Shown: positions 24,297 to 37,372 of the stretch, piece after piece
How positions within the stretch are numbered: position 1 is the stretch's first letter
How the letters are laid out: each line of letters starts with the position of its first letter
Source: Prosopocoilus inquinatus
Taxonomy: Eukaryota > Arthropoda > Insecta > Coleoptera > Lucanidae
NCBI GenBank assembly: GCA_036172665.1
Contig: JAYKNF010000015.1
Location: 124,001 to 188,000, forward strand
Reading direction: 5' to 3'
Length of the DNA: 64,000 bases
Program-made: the position numbers and the translations under genes
The notes under the pieces: generated by a model
What the model saw: only the letters and a program-made list of their open reading frames with translations
What the model was told of the DNA's origin: nothing
Databases searched by the model: none

Positions 24297-25803
24297 TAGA
24301 TGAGTAAGGATCGATTAGTTACAGCACAGGAACAACGCTAATATGTGTTGTCTCGTTTAAAACTATTTCCAGCTGCTGCTGCGTCCGAAAATTTCGTATC
24401 TCACATTAGAGTTACTGGAGTCCATCGAAACGTCAAATAACATAGTAGCTAAGTAAGGATCGATTAGATACATCACAGGAACAACGCTAATACGTGTTGT
24501 TTCGTTCAAAACTATTTCCAGCTTCTGCTGCGTCCGAAATCTTTGTATCTCTCATCCTAGTTACTGGAGTCCATCCAAACGTCAAATAACATGATAGATA
24601 AGTAAGGATCGATTAGATACATCACAGGAACAACGCTAATGCGTGTTGTTTCGTTTAAAACTATTTCCAGCTTCTGCTGCGTCCAAAAACTTTGTATCTC
24701 ACATTAGAGATACTGGAGTCCATCGAAACGTCAAATAACATGATAGATGAGTAAGGATCGATTAGATACATCACAGGAACAACGCTAATACGTGTTGTTT
24801 CGTTTAAAACTATTTCCAGCTTCTGCTGCGTCCAAAAACTTTGTATCTCACATCAGAGTTACTGGAGTCCATCGAAACGTCAAATAACATGATAGATGAG
24901 TAAGGATCGATTAGATACTACACAGGAACAACGCTAATGCGTGTTGTTTCGTTTAAAACTATTTCTAGCTTCAGCTGCGTCCGAGAACTTCGTATCTCAC
25001 ATCTAAGTTACTGGAGTCCATCGAAACGCCAAATAACATGATAGATGAGTAAGGATCGATTAGATACAGCACAGGAACAACGCTAATATGTGTTGTCTCG
25101 TTTAAAACTATTTCCAGCTGCTGCTGCGTCCGAAAATTTCGTATCTCACATTAGGGTTACTGGAGTCCATCGAAACGTCAAATAACATAGTAGCTAAGTA
25201 AGGATCGATTAGATACATCACAGGAACAACGCTAATACGTGTTGTTTCGTTCTAAACTATTTCCAGCTTCTGCTGCGTCCAAAAACTTTGTATCTCACAT
25301 CAGAGTTACTGGAGTCCATCCAAACGTCAAAAAACATGATAGATGAGTAAGGATCGATTAGATACATCACAGAAACAACGCTAATACGTGTTGTTTCGTT
25401 TAAAACTATTTCCAGCTTCTGCTGCGTCCGAGAACTTCGTATCTCACGTCAGGGTTACTGGAGTCCATCCAAACGTCAAATAACATGATAGATAAGTAAG
25501 GATTGATTAGATACATCACAGGAACAACGCTAATGCGTGTTGTTTCGTTCAAAACTATTTCCAGCTTCTGCTGCGTCCAAAAACTTTGTATCTCACATCA
25601 GAGTTACTGGAGTCCATCCAAACGTCAAATAACATGATAGATGAGTAAGGATCGATTAGATACATCACAGGAACAACGCTAATACGTGTTGTTGCGTTTA
25701 AAACTATTTCTAGCTTCAGCTGCGTCCGAGAACTTCGTATCTCACATCTAAGTTACTGGAGTCCATCGTAACGCCAAATAACATGATAGATGAGTAAGGA
25801 TCG
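24297..25803. repeat. T block, copy 5
   Basis: Equivalent to copy 4 at 3278 bp and to copy 3 at 11569 bp. Two routes of duplication meet here, so the 11569-bp event and the 22-mer event overlap in history. Confidence 0.87.
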
Positions 25804-26809
25804 ATTAGATACATCACAGGAACAACGCTAATGCGTGTTGTTTCGTTTAAAACTATTTCCAGCTTCTGCTGCGTCCTAGAACTTCGTATCTCACGTCAGG
25901 GTTACTGGAGTCCATCCAAACGTCAAATAACATGATAGATAAGTAAGGATCGATTAGATACATCACAGGAACAACGCTAATGCGTGTTGTTTCGTTTAAA
26001 ACTATTTCCAGCTTCTGCTGCGTCCAAAAACTTTGTATCTCACATCAGAGTTACTGGAGTCCATCGAAACGTCAAATAACATGATAGATGAGTAAGGATC
26101 GATTAGATACAGCACAGGAACAACGCTAATATGTGTTGTCTCGTTTAAAACTATTTCCAGCTGCTGCTGCGTCCGAAAATTTCGTATCTCACATTAGAGT
26201 TACTGGAGTCCATCGAAACGTCAAATAACATAGTAGCTAAGTAAGGATCGATTAGATACATCACAGGAACAACGCTAATACGTGTTGTTTCGTTCTAAAC
26301 TATTTCCAGCTTCTGCTGCGTCCAAAAACTTTGTATCTCACATCACAGTTACTGGAGTCCATCCAAACGTCAAATAACATGATAGATGAGTAAGGATCGA
26401 TTAGATACATCACAGAAACAACGCTAATACGTGTTGTTTCGTTTAAAACTATTTCCAGCTTCTGCTGCGTCCGAGAGCTTCGTATCTCACTTTAGAGTTA
26501 CTGGAGTCCATCGAAACGTCAAATAACATAGTAGATAAGTAAGGATCGATTAGATACATCACAGGAACAACGCTAATACGTGTTGCTTCGTTCAAAACTA
26601 TTTCCAGTTTCTACTGCGTCCGAGAACTTTGTATCTCTCATCAGAGTTACTGGAGTCCGTCCGAACGTCAAATAACATGATAGATGAGTAAGGATCGGTT
26701 AGATACATCACAGGAACAACGCTAATGCGTGTTGTTTCGTTTAAAACTATTTCTAGCTTCAGCTGCGTCCGAGAACTTCGTATCTCTCATCCTAGTTACT
26801 GGAGTCCAT

Positions 26810-26821
26810 CCAAACAACGCT
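26810..26821. repeat. 51-bp deletion junction, copy 3
   Basis: Same catccaaac/aacgctaat junction as at 12317 and 15246, 11569 bp from the second. No such junction exists at the equivalent place before the N9 copy at 47.1 kb. Confidence 0.93.
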
Positions 26822-28153
26822 AATACGTGTTGTTTCGTTTAAAACTATTTCTAGCTTCAGCTGCGTCCGAAAACTTCGTATCTCACATCTAAGTTACTGG
26901 AGTCCATCGTAACGCCAAATAACATGTTAGATGAGTAAGGACCGATTAGATACATCACAGGAACAACGCTAATGCGTGTTGTTTCGTTTAAAACTATTTC
27001 CAGCTTCTGCTGCGTCCGAGAACTTCGTATTTCACGTCAGGGTTACTGGAGTCCATCCAAACGTCAAATAACATGATAGATAAGTAAGGATCGATTAGAT
27101 ACAGCACAGGAACAACGCTAATACGTGTTGTTTCGTTTAAAACTATTTCCAGCACCTGCTGCGTCCCAAAACTTTGTATCTCACATCAGACTCACTGGTG
27201 TCCATCCAAACGTCAAATAACATGTTAGATAAGTAAGGATCGTTTAGATACATCACAGGAACAACGCTAATAGGTGGTGTATCGTTCAAAACTATTTCCA
27301 GCTTCTGCTGCGTCCGAAATCTTTGTCTCTCATCAGAGTTACTGGAGTCCACCCAAACGTCAAATAACATGATACATGAGTAAGGATCGATTAGATACAT
27401 CACAGGAACAACGATAATACGTGTTGTTTCGTTTAAAACTATTTCCAGCTTCTGCTGCGTCCGAAAACGTCGTATCTCACATCAGAGTTACTGGAGTCCA
27501 TCCAAACGTCAAATAACATGATAGATAAGTAAGGATCGATTAGATACGGCACAGGAACAACGCTAATACGTGTTGTTTCGTTTAAAACTATTTCCAGCTC
27601 CTGCTGCGTCCAAAAACTTTGTATCTCACATCAGACTTACTGGAGTACATCCAAACGTTAAATAACATGTTAGATAAGTAAGGATCGTTTAGATACATCA
27701 CAGGAACAACGCTAATAGGTGTTGTTTCATTCAAAACTATTTCCAGCTTCTGCTGCGTCCGAAATCTTTGTATCTCTCATCCTAGTTACTGGAGTCCATC
27801 CAAACGTCAAATAACATGATAGATGAGTAAGGATCGATTAGATACATCACAGGAACAACGCTAATACGTGTTGTTTCGTTTAAAACTATTTCCAGCTTCT
27901 GCTGCGTCCGGAAACGTCGTATCTCACAACAGAGTTACTGGAGTCCATCGAAACGTCAAATAACATGATATATGAGTAAGGATCGGTTAGATACATCACA
28001 GGAACAACGCTAATGCCTGTTGCTTCGTTTAAAACTATTTCCAGCTTCTGCTGCGTCCGAGAACTTCGTATTTCACGTCAGGGTTACTGGAGTCCATCCA
28101 AACGTCAAATAACATGATAGATAAGTAAGGATCGATTAGATACATCACAGGAA
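26815..28153. repeat. N9 block, copy 4
   Basis: D'-P-G-H-K-L-M-N-O with the same cacctgctgcg and short H unit as copy 3. It differs from copy 3 by gaacaac at 27110, where copy 3 has gagcaac. Confidence 0.88.
27321..27332. repeat. 2-bp deletion in H unit, copy 2
   Basis: The junction at 27326/27327 reads ctttgtctctcat. It sits under a second identical 86-codon minus-strand ORF (27143-27403), which is an artefact of the 147-bp spacing. Confidence 0.92.
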
Positions 28154-29148
28154 CAACGCTAATGCGTGTTGTTTCGTTTAAAACTATTTCTAGCTTCAGC
28201 TGCGTCCGAGAACTTCGTATCTCACATCTAAGTTACTGGAGTCCATCGAAACGCCAAATAACATGATAGATGAGTAAGGATCGATTAGATACATCACAGG
28301 AACAACGCTAATGCGTGTTGTTTCGTTTAAAACTATTTCCAGCTTCTGCTGCGTCCTAGAACTTCGTATCTCACGTCAGGGTTACTGGAGTCCATCCAAA
28401 CGTCAAATAACATGATAGATAAGTAAGGATCGATTAGATACATCACAGGAACAACGCTAATGCGTGTTGTTTCGTTTAAAACTATTTCCAGCTTCTGCTG
28501 CGTCCAAAAACTTTGTATCTCACATCAGAGTTACTGGAGTCCATCGAAACGTCAAATAACATGATAGATGAGTAAGGATCGATTAGATACAGCACAGGAA
28601 CAACGCTAATATGTGTTGTCTCGTTTAAAACTATTTCCAGCTGCTGCTGCGTCCGAAAATTTCGTATCTCACATTAAAGTTACTGGAGTCCATCGAAACG
28701 TCAAATAACATAGTAGCTAAGTAAGGATCGATTAGACACATCACAGGAACAACGCTAATACGTGTTGTTTCGTTCAAAACTATTTCCAGCTTCTGCTGCG
28801 TCCAAAAACTTTGTATCTCACATCAGAGTTACTGGAGTCCATCGAAACGTCAAATAACATGATAGATGAGTAAGGATCGATTAGATACAGCACAGGAACA
28901 ACGCTAATATGTGTTGTCTCGTTTAAAACTATTTCCAGCTGCTGCTGCGTCCGAAAATTTCATATCTCACATTAGAGTTACTGGAGTCCATCGAAACGTC
29001 AAATAACATAGTAGCTAAGTAAGGATCGATTAGATACATCACAGGAACAACGCTAATACGTGTTGCTTCGTTCAAAACTATTTCCAGTTTCTACTGCGTC
29101 CGAGAACTTTGTATCTCTCATCAGAGTTAGTGGAGTCCGTCCGAACGT

Positions 29149-30889
29149 CAAATAACATGATAGATGAGTAAGGATCGGTTAGATACATCACAGGAACAAC
29201 GCTAATATGTGTTGTTTCGTTTGAAACTATTTCCAGCTGCTGCTGCGTCCGAGAATTTCGTATCTCACTTTAGAGTTACTGGAGTCCATCGAAACGTCAA
29301 ATAACATAGTAGATAAGTAAGGATCGATTAGATACATCACAGGAACAACGCTAATACGTGTTGCTTCGTTCAAAACTATTTCCAGTTTCTACTGCGTCCG
29401 AGAACTTTGTATCTCTCATCAGAGTTACTGGAGTCCGTCCGAACGTCAAATAACATGATAGATGAGTAAGGATCGGTTAGATACATCACAGGAACAACGC
29501 TAATGCGTGTTGTTTCGTTTAAAACTATTTCTAGCTTCAGCTGCGTCCGAGAACTTCGTATCTCACATTAGAGTTACTGGAGTCCATCGAAACGTCAAAT
29601 AACATGATAGATGAGTAAGGATCGATTAGATACTACACAGGAACAACGCTAATGCGTGTTGTTTCGTTTAAAACTATTTCTAGCTTCAGCTGCGTCCGAG
29701 AACTTCGTATCTCACATCTAAGTTACTGGAGTCCATCGAAACGCCAAATAACATGATAGATGAGTAAGGATCGATTAGATACATCACAGGAACAACGCTA
29801 ATACGTGTTGTTTCGTTCTAAACTATTTCCAGCTTCTGCTGCGTCCAAAAACTTTGTATCTCACATCAGAGTTACTGGAGTATATCCAAACGTCAAATAA
29901 CATGATAGATGAGTAAGGATCGATTAGATACATCACAGAAACAACGCTAATACGTGTTGTTTCGTTTAAAACTATTTCCAGCTTCTGCTGCGTCCGAGAA
30001 CTTCGTATCTCACGTCAGGGTTACTGGAGTCCATCCAAACGTCAAATAACATGATAGATAAGTAAGGATTGATTAGATACATCACAGGAACAACGCTAAT
30101 GCGTGTTGTTTCGTTCAAAACTATTTCCAGCTTCTGCTGCGTCCAAAAACTTTGTATCTCACATCAGAGTTACTGGAGTCCATCCAAACGTCAAATAACA
30201 TGATAGATGAGTAAGGATCGATTAGATACATCACAGGAACAACGCTAATACGTGTTGTTTCATTCAAAACTATTTCCAGCTTCTGCTGCGTCCGAAATCT
30301 TTGTATCTCTCATCCTAGTTACTGGAGTCCATCCAAACGTCAAATAACATGATAGATGAGTAAGGATCGATTAGATACATCACAGGAACAACGCTAATAC
30401 GTGTTGTTTCGTTTAAAACTATTTCCAGCTTCTGCTGCGTCCGGAAACGTCGTATCTAACAACAGAGTTACTGGAGTCCATCGAAACGTCAAATAACATG
30501 ATAGATGAGTAAGGATCGATTAGATACATCACAGGAACAACGCTAATGCCTGTTGCTTCGTTTAAAACTATTTCCAGCTTCTGCTGCGTCCGAGAACTTC
30601 GTATCTCACGTCAGGGTTACTGGAGTCCATCCAAACGTCAAATAACATGATAGATAAGTAAGGATCGATTAGATACATCACAGGAACAACGCTAATGCGT
30701 GTTGTTTCGTTTAAAACTATTTCTAGCTTCAGCTGCGTCCGAGAACTTCGTATCTCACATCTAAGTTACTGGAGTCCATCGAAACGCCAAATAACATGAT
30801 AGATGAGTAAGGATCGATTAGATACATCACAGGAACAACGCTAATGCGTGTTGTTTCGTTTAAAACTATTTCCAGCTTCTGCTGCGTCC
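29149..30889. repeat. Q block, copy 3
   Basis: Copy of Q at 11569 bp from copy 2. It carries a private cgtatctaacaac at about 30451 in the N unit, where the others have cgtatctcacaac. Confidence 0.83.
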
Positions 30890-33368
30890 TAGAACTTCGT
30901 ATCTCACGTCAGGGTTACTGGAGTCCATCCAAACGTCAAATAACATGATAGATAAGTAAGGATCGATTAGATACATCACAGGAACAACGCTAATGCGTGT
31001 TGTTTCGTTTAAAACTATTTCCAGCTTCTGCTGCGTCCAAAAACTTTGTATCTCACATCAGAGTTACTGGAGTCCATCGAAACGTCAAATAACATGATAG
31101 ATGAGTAAGGATCGATTAGATACAGCACAGGAACAACGCTAATATGTGCTGTCTCGTTTAAAACTATTTCCAGCTGCTGCTGCGTCCGAAAATTTCGTAT
31201 CTCACATTAAAGTTACTGGAGTCCATCGAAACGTCAAATAACATAGTAGCTAAGTAAGGATCGATTAGATACATCACAGGAACAACGCTAATACGTGTTG
31301 TTTCGTTCTAAACTATTTCCAGCTTCTGCTGCGTCCAAAAACTTTGTATCTCACATCAGAGTTACTGGAGTCCATCCAAACGTCAAATAACATGATAGAT
31401 GAGTAAGGATCGATTAGATACATCACAGAAACAACGCTAATACGTGTTGTTTCGTTTAAAACTATTTCCAGCTTCTGCTGCGTCCAAAAACTTTGTATCT
31501 CACATCAGAGTTACTGGAGTCCATCGAAACGTCAAATAACATGATAGATGAGTAAGGATCGGTTAGATACATCACAGGAACAACGCTAATATGTGTTGTT
31601 TCGTTTGAAACTATTTCCAGCTGCTGCTGCGTCCGAGAATTTCGTATCTCACATTAAAGTTACTGGAGTCCATCGAAACGTCAAATAACATAGTAGCTAA
31701 GTAAGGATCGATTAGATACATCACAGGAACAACGCTAATACGTGTTGTTTCGTTCTAAACTATTTCCAGCTTCTGCTGCGTCCAAAAACTTTGTATCTCA
31801 CATCAGAGTTACTGGAGTCCATCGAAACGTCAAATAACATGATAGATGAGTAAGGATCGATTAGATACAGCACAGGAACAACGCTAATATGTGCTGTCTC
31901 GTTTAAAACTATTTCCAGCTGCTGCTGCGTCCGAAAATTTCGTATCTCACATTAAAGTTACTGGAGTCCATCGAAACGTCAAATAACATAGTAGCTAAGT
32001 AAGGATCGATTAGATACATCACAGGAACAACGCTAATACGTGTTGTTTCGTTCTAAACTATTTCCAGCTTCTGCTGCGTCCAAAAACTTTGTATCTCACA
32101 TCAGAGTTACTGGAGTCCATCCAAACGTCAAATAACATGATAGATGAGTAAGGATCGATTAGATACATCACAGGAACAACGCTAATGCGTGTTGTTTCGT
32201 TTAAAACTATTTCTAGCTTCAGCTGCGTCCGAGAACTTCGTATCTCACATCTAAGTTACTGGAGTCCATCGAAACGCCAAATAACATGATAGATGAGTAA
32301 GGATCGATTAGATACATCACAGGAACAACGCTAATGCGTGTTGTTTCGTTTAAAACTATTTCCAGCTTCTGCTGCGTCCTAGAACTTCGTATCTCACGTC
32401 AGGGTTACTGGAGTCCATCCAAACGTCAAATAACATGATAGATAAGTAAGGATCGATTAGATACATCACAGGAACAACGCTAATGCGTGTTGTTTCGTTT
32501 AAAACTATTTCCAGCTTCTGCTGCGTCCGAAAATTTCGTTTCTCACATTAGAGTTACTGGAGTCCATCGAAACGTCAAATAACATGACAGATGAGTAAGG
32601 ATCGATTAGATACTACACAGGAACAACGCTAATGCGTGTTGTTTCGTTTAAAACTATTTCTAGCTTCAGCTGCGTCCGAGAACTTCGTATCTCACATCTA
32701 AGTTACTGGAGTCCATCGAAACGCCAAATAACATGATAGATGAGTAAGGATCGATTAGATACATCACAGGAACAACGCTAATGCGTGTTGTTTCGTTTAA
32801 AACTATTTCCAGCTTCTGCTGCGTCCAAAAACTTTGTATCTCACATCAGAGTTACTGGAGTCCATCCAAACGTCAAATAACATGATAGATGAGTAAGGAT
32901 CGATTAGATACATCACAGAAACAACGCTAATACGTGGTGTTTCGTTTAAAACTATTTCCAGCTTCTGCTGCGTCCGAGAACTTCGTATCTCACGTCAGGG
33001 TTACTGGAGTCCATCCAAACGTCAAATAACATGATAGATAAGTAAGGATTGATTAGATACATCACAGGAACAACGCTAATGCGTGTTGTTTCGTTCAAAA
33101 CTATTTCCAGCTTCTGCTGCGTCCAAAAACTTTGTATCTCACATCAGAGTTATTGGAGTCCATCCAAACGTCAAATAACATGATAGATGAGTAAGGATCG
33201 ATTAGATACATCACAGGAACAACGCTAATACGTGTTGTTTCGTTTAAAACTATTTCTAGCTTCAGCTGCGTCCGAGAACTTCGTATCTCACATCTAAGTT
33301 ACTGGAGTCCATCGTAACGCCAAATAACATGATAGATGAGTAAGGATCGATTAGATACATCACAGGAA

Positions 33369-33517
33369 CAACGCTAATGCGTGTTGTTTCGTTCAAAACT
33401 ATTTCCAGCTCCTGCTGCGTCCCAAAACTTTGTATCTCACATCAGACTCACTGGTGTCCATCCAAACGTCAAATAACATGTTAGATAAGTAAGGATCGTT
33501 TAGATACATCACAGGAA
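33369..33517. repeat. Hybrid monomer J/G, copy 1
   Basis: The front (gcgtgttgtttcgttcaaaa) is J-type and the rest (ctcctgctgcgtcccaaaa, cagactcactggtgtcc) is G-type. It follows D' directly, so the P unit is skipped. After it H-K-L-M lead straight to the next D' at 34114, skipping N and O. Recurs at 40968-41116. Confidence 0.82.
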
Positions 33518-34113
33518 CAACGCTAATAGGTGGTGTATCGTTCAAAACTATTTCCAGCTTCTGCTGCGTCCGAAATCTTTGTATCTCTCATCAGAGTTAC
33601 TGGAGTCCACCCAAACGTCAAATAACATGATACATGAGTAAGGATCGATTAGATACATCACAGGAACAACGATAATACGTGTTGTTTCGTTTAAAACTAT
33701 TTCCAGCTTCTGCTGCGTCCGAAAACGTCGTATCTCACATCAGAGTTACTGGAGTCCATCCAAACGTCAAATAACATGATAGATAAGTAAGGATCGATTA
33801 GATACGGCACAGGAACAACGCTAATACGTGTTGTTTCGTTTAAAACTATTTCCAGCTCCTGCTGCGTCCAAAAACTTTGTATCTCACATCAGACTTACTG
33901 GAGTACATCCAAACGTTAAATAACATGTTAGATAAGTAAGGATCGTTTAGATACATCACAGGAACAACGCTAATAGGTGTTGTTTCGTTCAAAACTATTT
34001 CCAGCTTCTGCTGCGTCCGAAATCTTTGTATCTCTCATCCTAGTTACTGGAGTCCATCCAAACGTCAAATAACATGATAGATAAGTAAGGATCGATTAGA
34101 TACATCACAGGAA

Positions 34114-35454
34114 CAACGCTAATACGTGTTGTTTCGTTTAAAACTATTTCTAGCTTCAGCTGCGTCCGAGAACTTCGTATCTCACATCTAAGTTACTGGA
34201 GTCCATCGTAACGCCAAATAACATGATAGATGAGTAAGGATCGATTAGATATATCACAGGAACAACGCTAATGCGTGTTGTTTCGTTTAAAACTATTTCC
34301 AGCTTCTGCTGCGTCCGAGAACTTCGTATTTCACGTCAGGGTTACTGGAGTCCATCCAAACGTCAAATAACATGATAGATAAGTAAGGATCGATTAGATA
34401 CAGCACAGGAACAACGCTAATACGTGTTGTTTCGTTTAAAACTATTTCCAGCTCCTGCTGCGTCCCAAAACTTTGTATCTCACATCAGACTCACTGGTGT
34501 CCATCCAAACGTCAAATAACATGTTAGATAAGTAAGGATCGTTTAGATACATCACAGGAACAACGCTAATAGGTGGTGTATCGTTCAAAACTATTTCCAG
34601 CTTCTGCTGCGTCCGAAATCTTTGTATCTCTCATCAGAGTTACTGGAGTCCACCCAAACGTCAAATAACATGATACATGAGTAAGGATCGATTAGATACA
34701 TCACAGGAACAACGATAATACGTGTTGTTTCGTTTAAAACTATTTCCAGCTTCTGCTGCGTCCGAAAACGTCGTATCTCACATCAGAGTTACTGGAGTCC
34801 ATCCAAACGTCAAATAACATGATAGATAAGTAAGGATCGATTAGATACGGCACAGGAACAACGCTAATACGTGTTGTTTCGTTTAAAACTATTTCCAGCT
34901 CCTGCTGCGTCCAAAAACTTTGTATCTCACATCAGACTTACTGGAGTACATCCAAACGTTAAATAACATGTTAGATAAGTAAGGATCGTTTAGATACATC
35001 ACAGGAACAACGCTAATAGGTGTTGTTTCGTTCAAAACTATTTCCAGCTTCTGCTGCGTCCGAAATCTTTGTATCTCTAATCCTAGTTACTGGAGTCCAT
35101 CCAAACGTCAAATAACATGATAGATGAGTAAGGATCGATTAGATACATCACAGGAACAACGCTAATACGTGTTGTTTCGTTTAAAACTATTTCCAGCTTC
35201 TGCTGCGTCCGGAAACGTCGTATCTCACAACAGAGTTACTGGAGTCCATCGAAACGTCAAATAACATGATAGATGAGTAAGGATCGATTAGATACATCAC
35301 AGGAACAACGCTAATGCCTGTTGCTTCGTTTAAAACTATTTCCAGCTTCTGCTGCGTCCGAGAACTTCGTATCTCACGTCAGGGTTACTGGAGTCCATCC
35401 AAACGTCAAATAACATGATAGATAAGTAAGGATCGATTAGATACATCACAGGAA
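34114..35454. repeat. N9 block, copy 5
   Basis: Full-length 1341-bp N9 with the tctctaatcctag variant of M, matching copy 2 at 29792 bp. Confidence 0.88.
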
Positions 35455-35865
35455 CAACGCTAATGCGTGTTGTTTCGTTTAAAACTATTTCTAGCTTCAG
35501 CTGCGTCCGAGAACTTCGTATCTCACATCTAAGTTACTGGAGTCCATCGAAACGCCAAATAACATGATAGATGAGTAAGGATCGATTAGATACATCACAG
35601 GAACAACGCTAATGCGTGTTGTTTCGTTTAAAACTATTTCCAGCTTCTGCTGCGTCCTAGAACTTCGTATCTCACGTCAGGGTTACTGGAGTCCATCCAA
35701 ACGTCAAATAACATGATAGATAAGTAAGGATCGATTAGATACATCACAGGAACAACGCTAATGCGTGTTGTTTCGTTTAAAACTATTTCCAGCTTCTGCT
35801 GCGTCCAAAAACTTTGTATCTCACATCAGAGTTACTGGAGTCCATCGAAACGTCAAATAACATGA

Positions 35866-37372
35866 TAGATGAGTAAGGATCGATTAGTTACAGCACAGGA
35901 ACAACGCTAATATGTGTTGTCTCGTTTAAAACTATTTCCAGCTGCTGCTGCGTCCGAAAATTTCGTATCTCACATTAGAGTTACTGGAGTCCATCGAAAC
36001 GTCAAATAACATAGTAGCTAAGTAAGGATCGATTAGATACATCACAGGAACAACGCTAATACGTGTTGTTTCGTTCAAAACTATTTCCAGCTTCTGCTGC
36101 GTCCGAAATCTTTGTATCTCTCATCCTAGTTACTGGAGTCCATCCAAACGTCAAATAACATGATAGATAAGTAAGGATCGATTAGATACATCACAGGAAC
36201 AACGCTAATGCGTGTTGTTTCGTTTAAAACTATTTCCAGCTTCTGCTGCGTCCAAAAACTTTGTATCTCACATTAGAGATACTGGAGTCCATCGAAACGT
36301 CAAATAACATGATAGATGAGTAAGGATCGATTAGATACATCACAGGAACAACGCTAATACGTGTTGTTTCGTTTAAAACTATTTCCAGCTTCTGCTGCGT
36401 CCAAAAACTTTGTATCTCACATCAGAGTTACTGGAGTCCATCGAAACGTCAAATAACATGATAGATGAGTAAGGATCGATTAGATACTACACAGGAACAA
36501 CGCTAATGCGTGTTGTTTCGTTTAAAACTATTTCTAGCTTCAGCTGCGTCCGAGAACTTCGTATCTCACATCTAAGTTACTGGAGTCCATCGAAACGCCA
36601 AATAACATGATAGATGAGTAAGGATCGATTAGATACAGCACAGGAACAACGCTAATATGTGTTGTCTCGTTTAAAACTATTTCCAGCTGCTGCTGCGTCC
36701 GAAAATTTCGTATCTCACATTAGGGTTACTGGAGTCCATCGAAACGTCAAATAACATAGTAGCTAAGTAAGGATCGATTAGATACATCACAGGAACAACG
36801 CTAATACGTGTTGTTTCGTTCTAAACTATTTCCAGCTTCTACTGCGTCCAAAAACTTTGTATCTCACATCAGAGTTACTGGAGTCCATCCAAACGTCAAA
36901 AAACATGATAGATGAGTAAGGATCGATTAGATACATCACAGAAACAACGCTAATACGTGTTGTTTCGTTTAAAACTATTTCCAGCTTCTGCTGCGTCCGA
37001 GAACTTCGTATCTCACGTCAGGGTTACTGGAGTCCATCCAAACGTCAAATAACATGATAGATAAGTAAGGATTGATTAGATACATCACAGGAACAACGCT
37101 AATGCGTGTTGTTTCGTTCAAAACTATTTCCAGCTTCTGCTGCGTCCAAAAACTTTGTATCTCACATCAGAGTTACTGGAGTCCATCCAAACGTCAAATA
37201 ACATGATAGATGAGTAAGGATCGATTAGATACATCACAGGAACAACGCTAATACGTGTTGTTGCGTTTAAAACTATTTCTAGCTTCAGCTGCGTCCGAGA
37301 ACTTCGTATCTCACATCTAAGTTACTGGAGTCCATCGTAACGCCAAATAACATGATAGATGAGTAAGGATCG
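35866..37372. repeat. T block, copy 6
   Basis: Opens at gattagttac (about 35882). It carries cttctactgcg at 36841, which none of the other T copies show. Confidence 0.87.

Larger units (their letters stand above)
19214..26135. repeat. 3278-bp (22-monomer) tandem duplication
   Basis: Bases 19214-22857 match 22492-26135 at 3278 bp (22 x 149). Limits are gaaacg/gtaacg at 19213/22491 and atgtgctg/atgtgttg at 22858/26136. The rare atgtgctgtctcg A-type unit appears at 19.57, 20.32, 22.85 and 23.59 kb as a result. The repeat unit joins E-F-A runs to a T block, so it produced T copies 4 and 5. Confidence 0.88.
24014..32528. repeat. 8.5-kb segment, right copy
   Basis: Near-identical repeat of 12445-20959. 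The gap between the copies (20960-24013) belongs to the 3278-bp duplication. It contains T copy 5, the third 51-bp deletion, N9 copy 4 and Q copy 3. Confidence 0.88.
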
